Below are positions 58,234 through 64,000 of a stretch of DNA of 64,000 nucleotides, one piece after another (positions within the stretch are counted from its first letter, which is position 1; every line of letters starts with the position of its first letter). A program made the translations under genes and the position numbers. Location: NCBI RefSeq assembly GCF_012971725.1, contig NZ_CP048833.1:5766001-5830000 (forward strand). The letters are read 5' to 3'. The DNA is from Pseudomonas multiresinivorans (GTDB lineage: Bacteria > Pseudomonadota > Gammaproteobacteria > Pseudomonadales > Pseudomonadaceae). The notes under the pieces were generated by a model. The model was not told where the DNA came from. It ran no database searches and worked only from the letters and a program-made list of their open reading frames with translations.

Positions 58234-61200
58234 TGCGCTTCCTCCTTGCGCTGCAGAATCGCGAACAGCGGCCCGTACAAGGCCTCGGCCCAGGCGGCGA
58301 ATTCCTCGCTCGCATTGAGCGTGGCGAAATCCGGATAGACCCGCGCCAGCGCTGCCGACGAAGCAGCCTCGCCACTCAGGTTGAAGCCGCCGTCATAGCG
58401 CTTGGCGGCTTCGCGGGCGGCACGATCCTCATCTTCCCCGGCGGCCAGCCAGGCGAAGGCGGCCTTGCACGCCACCGGCAGCGGGCGGCTCATGCCCTGG
58501 AACCAGGCGTCCAGCAACGCGTCCAGTTCGGCGCGCGCGTCCTGCGCCGGCAGCGGTGGGAATTCCAGGGTACCGGTCAGGCCGACCAGCACGCTGGTCA
58601 CCGGCTCGCCGCACAGTTGCAGCGCAAGATGGCGCACCCATGGGCGCACCAGCCCGTGCCATTTGTAGCCCTTGCCCTCGTGAAGCTTGCCGCTGACCAG
58701 CTGCAGGCTGGCGAGCTTGCCATCGGCGTTGCGGCGCAGGCCACCGAGCCAGTCGGCCAGTTCGATGCCGGCATGCTCGTGGTTGAGCTCGCGCTGCTCC
58801 TCTTCCACCTGCGACCAGTGCTCCAGTTGCTCACGGTAGCGGGCCAGCAGATCGTGCAGCGGCGCCACCAACGCCTGGGCGGAGAAGTCGCCGAAGGCCG
58901 CCAGCGGCAGCCTTCCTTCGCGGCGCAGGCGTTCGACCTGGCCGGTGAGTTGCGCGGCCAGTTGATCGGCCTGCCAGTGCTGCTCGACCCACGGACGCAG
59001 GCGCTCGCAGAGTTCGAATTGCAGCTGCCAGACGTCCAGCCCATTCAGCTCGAAGGGCTCTTCGTCCTGACCGGTCAGTTGCTCCTCGGCGAAGCGCACC
59101 TTGAGGCGCTGCAGGAAGAAGGCGCCGACCGGATTGGCGAGGAAATCGGCGAGCACGCGCAGGCCGATGGGCGCATCCAGCGCAGGCGGCGGCAGCGGAG
59201 CTGCATCCGTCTCGCCGTGGTGTTCGCGGTGCACATCACGCCACTCGCGAGCGTAGGTGTAGAGGCCATCGACACCGTGCGCGGATGGCGCATCGAAATA
59301 GGCGCGGCTGAAAGGCTGCAGTGGATGCTCCAGGGTCAGGCCGTGCAGCAGGTCGCCGCCGTCAGCGTTGTGCCAGCCCGCGGCGAGGTGGTCGCGCAAC
59401 TGGCCGACCAGCACCGACGGCGGCCTTTCGCTGTTGTCGCGGATGCTTCGGCCGACCCAGCTGACGTAGAGCTGGCGGCGCGCCGAGAGCAGCGCTTCGA
59501 GCAGCAGGTAACGGTCGTCCTCGCGGCGCGAACGGTCGCCGGGGCGGTAGTCGTTGCGCATCAGGTCGAAATCCAGCGGCGACTGCGGGCGCGGGTAGTC
59601 GCCGTCGTTCATGCCGAGCAGGCAGACCAGTTGGAAGGGAATCGCACGCATCGGCATCAGGGTGCAGAAGCTCACCGCGCCGGCGAGGAAGCGCTGGTTC
59701 AGGCCGCCGGCATCCAGGCCGCTGAGCCACGCCTCGCGCACCACCGAGAGCGGCAGCGGATCGCTGAAGCCAGCATGGCCGCAGGTTTCCAGCCAGCCTT
59801 CGAGCAGTTGCAGGAGTTGCTGGCGCAGCAGTTCATCGTGGTCATCGGTGACCTGGAAGAAGTCTTCCAGCAGGGTACGCAGGCGCTGTACCCAGATAGC
59901 GGGGGCCGCTTCCTCGGCGAGCAGGTCGCAGGCCTTTTCCAGCGCGCCAAGCAACCCGGCCAATGGACCGAGCGCGGCGGCGTCGAGTCCGCCGATTTCC
60001 GCATAGGGCTGGATGCCCTGGAAGGCCTCGCCCTCGCCCACCGCAAAGCCCAGCAGCATGCGCCGAAGGCCGAAGCGCCAGCTGTTGGCCTCGGCGGCGG
60101 AGGGCAGGCCGAGGCGTTCGCGCTGCTGGCCGTCGAGGCCCCAGCGCACGCCGGCGCCGTCGATCCAGCGGCGCAGCAGCGGCAGGTCGGCGTCGGCCAG
60201 GCCAAAGCGCGCGCGGACGGCGGCGACGTCCAGCAGGTCGAGGATTTCACTCACGGCAAAGCGGCTGTCGGGCAGACGCAGCAGATGTTCCAGCGCCACC
60301 AGCAGCGGCTCGCGGCCGCGCTGGCCCTGGTCAGCCAGGGTGTAGGGGATGAAGCGTTTGTCGTCGCGCGGCAATTGGTCGAACACCGCTTCGATGTGCG
60401 GCGCGTAGGGGTTGATGTCCGGGACCATGACGATCACGTCGCGCGGGCGCAATGTCGGGTCGGCGTCGAAGCGGGCGAGCAGTTGGTCGTGGAGGATTTC
60501 CACTTCGCGCTGGGCGCTGTGGGCGACGTGGAAGCGCACCGAGTCGTCGGCCTGCGGGTCGACCGCCGGCCAGTGCTCGCGGGTTTCGTTGATCGGCCGC
60601 AGTTCGAGGATGTCGTCCTGCAGCTGGCCGAGCAGGTTCGTCGGCTCGACCTCGCTGAACAGGTCGATTCGCCCATTGCTCACCGCACCCAGGCGCGCGC
60701 GGTAGGTTTCCGGGTCGTCGTACTGGTCGAGCAGGTTGATGTAGTCGCGCCCCTGCTTGCCCCAGGCGGCCAGCAACGGCTGGGCGTACTGGTGCTGCTG
60801 GTCGTCGGAGAGCAGTTCCGGGGTGCCGGCGCGGCGGCGCTGGCGGCGGTATTCGTGGCGCAGCAGGTCCTTGTCGGCGACGATATCGGCCCAGTGGTGG
60901 CGGCAGGGGTTGTGCACGCAGAGCAGTACCTGGGCGTGGCGCGCCAGCACGGCAAGCGCCTCGACGGTCTGCGCGGGCATCGCGGAGATACCGAACACCA
61001 CCACGCGGCGCGGCAATCCCGGCAGCGGGTTCTCGGCGGACTTGAGTTTCTGGATAAAGCGGCCATGCACGCCGGCACGGCTGGTAGCCAGCCCCTCGGC
61101 ACCGACGTCGTCGAGCAGCGCGCGCCACAGGGCGGCCTGCCAGCGGTTGTCAGCGTCCAGTTCCTTCACGGTGCCGTTGGCCAGACGCAGCTGATCGACG

Positions 61201-61697
61201 CCGCGGCTCCAGTCTTCCAGCCAGTCGGCGCGGTACACCTGGTACTGGTCGAACAGGTCGGCCAGGCGCTCGGCCAGTTGGTGGCGCTTGCGCAGGTCGG
61301 CATCGTCGGCGAGGAAGCGCTGCAGGGTGGCAAACTCGCCCTGCTCCAGCAGGGTCGGCAGCAGGCGCATCAGGCGCCAGGTCAGCGGGCCCTTGTCGAG
61401 TACCGAGACCTCGGGGATTTCGTCGCGGCCCAGCGCACCGCGATAGGCGCGCCAGAGGAACTGCGCCGGCAGTTGCACGTCGAGCGCGGCGGTGACGCCA
61501 CAACCGCCCTCCTCCACATCACGCCCCAGCGCCAGCTTCAGCCACTGGGCGATGCCGTTGCTCTGCACCAGGATGACTTCGTTCTCCAGCGGCGCCAGCG
61601 GATGCAGGCTCATCCACTGCACCAGCAGGTCGCGCAGCGCTTCCGGATGGTTGCCGTGGATCACCATCAGGCCGGGGGTCAGTCGCTGCTCGCTCAT
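58230..61697 (-). CDS. recC: Exodeoxyribonuclease V gamma subunit
   Basis: A 1155-residue protein. The start at 61697 (MSEQRLTPGLMVIHGN) follows AGGAGA; an upstream frame extension to 61817 has no binding site. Typical RecC segments are VQSNGIAQWLKLALGRD near the N-terminus, VVVFGISAMPAQTVEALAVLARH and LVCLLGMNDGDYPRPQSPLDFDLM. RecC recognises Chi and channels the split strands; its helicase core is degenerate. First gene of recCBD. Confidence 0.95.
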   Translation of the reverse strand: MSEQRLTPGLMVIHGNHPEALRDLLVQWMSLHPLAPLENEVILVQSNGIAQWLKLALGRDVEEGGCGVTAALDVQLPAQFLWRAYRGALGRDEIPEVSVLDKGPLTWRLMRLLPTLLEQGEFATLQRFLADDADLRKRHQLAERLADLFDQYQVYRADWLEDWSRGVDQLRLANGTVKELDADNRWQAALWRALLDDVGAEGLATSRAGVHGRFIQKLKSAENPLPGLPRRVVVFGISAMPAQTVEALAVLARHAQVLLCVHNPCRHHWADIVADKDLLRHEYRRQRRRAGTPELLSDDQQHQYAQPLLAAWGKQGRDYINLLDQYDDPETYRARLGAVSNGRIDLFSEVEPTNLLGQLQDDILELRPINETREHWPAVDPQADDSVRFHVAHSAQREVEILHDQLLARFDADPTLRPRDVIVMVPDINPYAPHIEAVFDQLPRDDKRFIPYTLADQGQRGREPLLVALEHLLRLPDSRFAVSEILDLLDVAAVRARFGLADADLPLLRRWIDGAGVRWGLDGQQRERLGLPSAAEANSWRFGLRRMLLGFAVGEGEAFQGIQPYAEIGGLDAAALGPLAGLLGALEKACDLLAEEAAPAIWVQRLRTLLEDFFQVTDDHDELLRQQLLQLLEGWLETCGHAGFSDPLPLSVVREAWLSGLDAGGLNQRFLAGAVSFCTLMPMRAIPFQLVCLLGMNDGDYPRPQSPLDFDLMRNDYRPGDRSRREDDRYLLLEALLSARRQLYVSWVGRSIRDNSERPPSVLVGQLRDHLAAGWHNADGGDLLHGLTLEHPLQPFSRAYFDAPSAHGVDGLYTYAREWRDVHREHHGETDAAPLPPPALDAPIGLRVLADFLANPVGAFFLQRLKVRFAEEQLTGQDEEPFELNGLDVWQLQFELCERLRPWVEQHWQADQLAAQLTGQVERLRREGRLPLAAFGDFSAQALVAPLHDLLARYREQLEHWSQVEEEQRELNHEHAGIELADWLGGLRRNADGKLASLQLVSGKLHEGKGYKWHGLVRPWVRHLALQLCGEPVTSVLVGLTGTLEFPPLPAQDARAELDALLDAWFQGMSRPLPVACKAAFAWLAAGEDEDRAAREAAKRYDGGFNLSGEAASSAALARVYPDFATLNASEEFAAWAEALYGPLFAILQRKEEAQ

Positions 61698-61963
61698 CGG
61701 ATCTCCTGGGTCGGGCGGGCACTTCGCATACGCCGCATGGGATGAGCGGCATTTGACCAAAAAGTCCGGCTGCGAGCAGCCTTTTTCCCATTCCTGCGGG
61801 CGGAATCTCCGCCGCATGGAAAGAGCCGACGCGAAATCTCACAAAGGCATGCAGGCTCTCGGCAACCTCCCACATTTACGAAACTGACTGCATGACAGCC
61901 CGACCATGCGGCCAGCGGCTATGCTGATCCCACGGCCGTTCCAGGCCCGCCATGGAGGAAAAG
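61698..61963. other. Divergent promoter region recCBD / ppk2
   Basis: 266 bases between the divergent recC and ppk2 starts. No extra gene is supported, and no strong palindromic operator was noticed. Confidence 0.45.
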
Positions 61964-62782
61964 ATGGGCAATAAGAGCAAAGCGAAGAACCCGGCTCCCG
62001 AACAGACCGGGAAGATGAAGAACAAGGATTACGAAGAGCACCTGCGCAAGCTGTCGGTTGAGCTGGTCAAGCTGCAGCAATGGGTGGTGCAGAAGGGCCT
62101 GAAGGTCTGCATCATCTTCGAGGGGCGCGACGGCGCCGGCAAAGGCGGCACCATCAAGGCGCTCACCGAGCGCGTCAGCCCGCGGGTGTTCCGCGTGGTA
62201 GCGTTGCCTACGCCCACCGAAAGGGAGAAATCCCAGCTCTACGCCCAGCGCTACATCCGCCACCTGCCGTCGGCCGGTGAAGTGGTGATCTTCGACCGCA
62301 GCTGGTACAACCGCGCCGGGGTCGAGCGGGTAATGGGCTTCTGCACCGAGGAGCAGGCCGACAAGTTCCTGGCCGTGACCCCGCTGTTCGAGCGCATGCT
62401 CACCGAGTCGGGGATCATCCTGCTGAAGTTCTGGCTGGAGGTCAGCCCCGAGGAGCAGGAGCGTCGCCTCAAGGACCGCATCACCGACGGCCGCAAGATC
62501 TGGAAGCTCTCGCCCATGGACGTGAAGTCCTTCACCCGCTGGGACGAGTACACCCGCGCCCGCGACCTGATGTTCGCCGCTACCGACTCGCCCTGGGCGC
62601 CCTGGATCGTGGCCCCTTCCGAGGACAAGAAGCGCGTGCGCCTGAACGTCATCAGCCACGTCCTCAAACACGTGCCATACAAGGAAATCCCGCGTGAGGA
62701 AGTGAAGCTGCCCAAGCGCGGCAAGATCGGCAAGTACAAGAGCCCCGACTATCCGATCCACTACATCGAAGAGAAATTCTGA
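61964..62782 (+). CDS. ppk2: Polyphosphate kinase 2
   Basis: A 272-residue PPK2 family enzyme. Walker A FEGRDGAGKGGTIKAL (about 52-67), PTPTEREKSQLYAQRYIRHLP, and Walker B/lid FDRSWYNRAGVERVMGF. It transfers phosphate between polyphosphate and nucleotides, usually making GTP or ATP. The ATG at 61964 is chosen over 61952 because GGAGGAAAAG lies directly before it. It is single-domain (class I type). A REP-like hairpin follows at 62865-62933. Confidence 0.93.
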   Translation: MGNKSKAKNPAPEQTGKMKNKDYEEHLRKLSVELVKLQQWVVQKGLKVCIIFEGRDGAGKGGTIKALTERVSPRVFRVVALPTPTEREKSQLYAQRYIRHLPSAGEVVIFDRSWYNRAGVERVMGFCTEEQADKFLAVTPLFERMLTESGIILLKFWLEVSPEEQERRLKDRITDGRKIWKLSPMDVKSFTRWDEYTRARDLMFAATDSPWAPWIVAPSEDKKRVRLNVISHVLKHVPYKEIPREEVKLPKRGKIGKYKSPDYPIHYIEEKF

Positions 62783-62864
62783 GGCCAACCGGGGTCGGTA
62801 CACGCCGGCCCTGGATCGTTCGGATCTGGTGGCTACCTGCGGACGCTCTGGCGGCCTTGTTTTT

Positions 62865-62933
62865 GTAGGAGCGGACTCTGTCCGCGATTGGCTGGCGCGA
62901 TGCGAGCCTATCGCGGACAGAGTCCGCCCCTAC
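62865..62933. repeat. REP variant palindrome (GGAGCGGACTCTGTCCGC type)
   Basis: Inverted arms at 62865-62888 and 62909-62933 with GCGGACTCTGTCCGC cores. It is a different REP subclass from the GAGCGAGCTTGCTCGC type in the rest of the window. Confidence 0.85.
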
Positions 62934-62945
62934 CTTGTGTCCACC

Positions 62946-63836
62946 TCAGGCAATGGCGCTCAGGTAACCCTTGACCTCCGCGCCCAGCCACCCGGCAAAG
63001 GCCGCCACCTTGGCCTGAGCCGCCTCGCGCTCGGGCCATACCAGCCAGTAGGGAAAGCCGTAGGGCACGCGCAGGTCGCTCAGCGCCACCAGCTCGCCGC
63101 TTTCCAGCGCAGCGGCCACCAGGCTGCGCCGCTCGAGGCCGATGCCCTGACCCATGCGCACGGCCTCGATACTCAGGTTGGAGTCGTTCACCACGAACTC
63201 CGCTGGCTCGTGGGGTACCGCCACGCCTGCCGCCTGGCACCAGTCCAGCCAGGATTCGAAGCCGGTGATACGCGGACAGCGAAGGATTTCCTCGGGATTG
63301 CGGGGCAACTGGCCGCCGTTGAAATCCGGCGCGGCGACGACCACCACTTCGTCCTCGAACAGATACTCCTGCGCGAGCCCTTCCCAGTGCCCCTGGCCAA
63401 TGCGGATCGCCACGTCGGCCATACCCTGGCGCAGGTCCATCACCTCCAGGCTGGCGAGCAGGCGCAGGCGGTACTGTGGATAAGTCGCACGAAATCCGGG
63501 CAGGCGTGGCAGCAGCCATTTCTGCCCGAAGGACGGCGTGAGCGCCACCACCAGTTCGTCCTCCCCCGGTCGGGCCTTCGCCAGGCGAGTCGCCTCGGCG
63601 ATATCGCGCAGCGCGCCGCGAATCTGCAGGGCATACAGGCGGCCCTCCTCACTCAGCCGCAGACCCCGGCCTTCGCGCTGCAGCAGGGTGATGCCCAGCA
63701 GGCTCTCCAGCTGGCGCACCTGCTGGCTGATGGCCGAGTGGGTGACGTGCAGCTCACTGGCGGCGAGGGTCACGCTGCCAAGCCTGGCGACGGCTTCGAA
63801 GCTGCGCAGGGCGGAGAGCGGTGGCAATGCGCTCAT
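62946..63836 (-). CDS. LysR-family (GcvA-like) transcriptional regulator
   Basis: A 296-residue regulator. The N-terminal winged helix (LPPLSALRSFEAVARLGSVTLAASELHVTHSAISQQVRQLE region, residues about 4-45) and the co-inducer domain (ELVVALTPSFGQKWLLPRLPGFRATYPQYRLRL) have the GcvA/TrpI/AmpR-like pattern. The start at 63836 is chosen because it gives the usual short N-terminus. It is divergent from the gene starting at 63965 and probably regulates it. Confidence 0.88.
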   Translation of the reverse strand: MSALPPLSALRSFEAVARLGSVTLAASELHVTHSAISQQVRQLESLLGITLLQREGRGLRLSEEGRLYALQIRGALRDIAEATRLAKARPGEDELVVALTPSFGQKWLLPRLPGFRATYPQYRLRLLASLEVMDLRQGMADVAIRIGQGHWEGLAQEYLFEDEVVVVAAPDFNGGQLPRNPEEILRCPRITGFESWLDWCQAAGVAVPHEPAEFVVNDSNLSIEAVRMGQGIGLERRSLVAAALESGELVALSDLRVPYGFPYWLVWPEREAAQAKVAAFAGWLGAEVKGYLSAIA

Positions 63837-63849
63837 GTAAGTTTTCCTA

Positions 63850-63860
63850 ACCGAATCGGT
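63850..63860. promoter_or_regulatory. Small palindrome in the LysR divergent promoter
   Basis: ACCGAATCGGT, 13 bases before the regulator start; a possible LysR autoregulation half-site. Confidence 0.35.
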
Positions 63861-63964
63861 CACTAATCGTCGCTATTTCCCAGAGGTCAAAGCCGCTAGA
63901 TTCATGGCCATTGCGCGGAGGACCGCGCCAGCCACCATGCAATTTCCACTAACAGGATGTGCCC

Positions 63965-64000
63965 ATGCAACAGAAGCTTCCGCACCTGATCGGCATGCTC
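63965..64000 (+). CDS. Start of a divergent gene, cut by window end
   Basis: ATG at 63965 behind AGGATG, reading MQQKLPHLIGML for the last 36 bases. Too short to assign; probably the target of the LysR regulator. Confidence 0.5.
   Translation, partial: MQQKLPHLIGML

Noticed and set aside
53989..58338. Long open frame (over 1400 codons) opposite recB
   Set aside because: Antisense shadow created by codon bias of recB; no recognisable motif or ribosome-binding site.
1..64000. CRISPR arrays, insertion sequences, prophage or integrase genes
   Set aside because: No regularly spaced repeats with unique spacers, no transposase or integrase frames were seen; repeats present are REP-type palindromes and the short doxX leader repeat.

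Overview
The window looks like chromosomal DNA of a Pseudomonas of the P. aeruginosa / P. nitroreducens-citronellolis type. The evidence is high GC with strong third-position bias, phaG, recCBD order, a cupD-like fimbrial locus with rcsCB/pvrRS regulators, a DUF2790 protein, an OprD-type porin, and repeated REP palindromes carrying the core GAGCGAGCTTGCTCGC. This is inference from gene content; no species marker such as rRNA is present.

Layout. 0-5 kb: end of a DUF2157/DUF4824 membrane pair, a CWC mini-protein, rsuA, and two unrelated L,D-transpeptidases. 5.2-9.6 kb: a Phd/VapC toxin-antitoxin pair, then a substrate-binding protein plus HD-GYP operon. 10-14 kb: phaG, tRNA-Gly(CCC), a 7TMR-DISM diguanylate cyclase and higBA. 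14.1-19.4 kb: a redox/two-component block (dipZ-like and DUF2790 on the minus strand; OmpR-type regulator, histidine kinase, ferric-reductase-like cytochrome and DoxX protein on the plus strand). 19.4-21.9 kb: a divergent EamA/MocR pair. 22-24.7 kb: a four-gene RiPP operon (hvfA-hvfB-hvfC-ohr). 25-33 kb: RidA, OprD porin, PAS-GGDEF, class-I glutamine amidotransferase, SDR and ChrA. 33.3-37.1 kb: an ECF42-type sigma factor with its YCII/SRPBCC/DUF899/SnoaL partners and a tiny CPxC protein. 37.4-51.8 kb: a cupD-like chaperone-usher operon convergent with rcsB, rcsC, pvrR and pvrS homologues. 51.9-61.7 kb: a RelBE-like pair directly behind recCBD. 62-64 kb: ppk2, a LysR regulator and the first codons of a divergent gene.

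The most interesting system is the copper-RiPP module. The precursor (24146-24661) has a signal peptide, six EGKCG motifs in three tandem doublets and, unusually, two complete EF-hand loops. It is followed by a DUF692/MNIO maturase, a DUF2063 partner and an overlapping Ohr-type thiol peroxidase. The DoxX protein that usually completes such operons is not beside them; a good candidate lies 5 kb away behind the two-component system. A direct-repeat motif (GATACA-N4-AATACA) occurs identically upstream of the response regulator and upstream of hvfA, and in a variant form upstream of the cytochrome-DoxX pair. This suggests the split blocks form one regulon controlled by the adjacent OmpR-type regulator. 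The copper link is inferred from the HvfABC and DsbRS families; the motif and the gene contents are read directly from the sequence.
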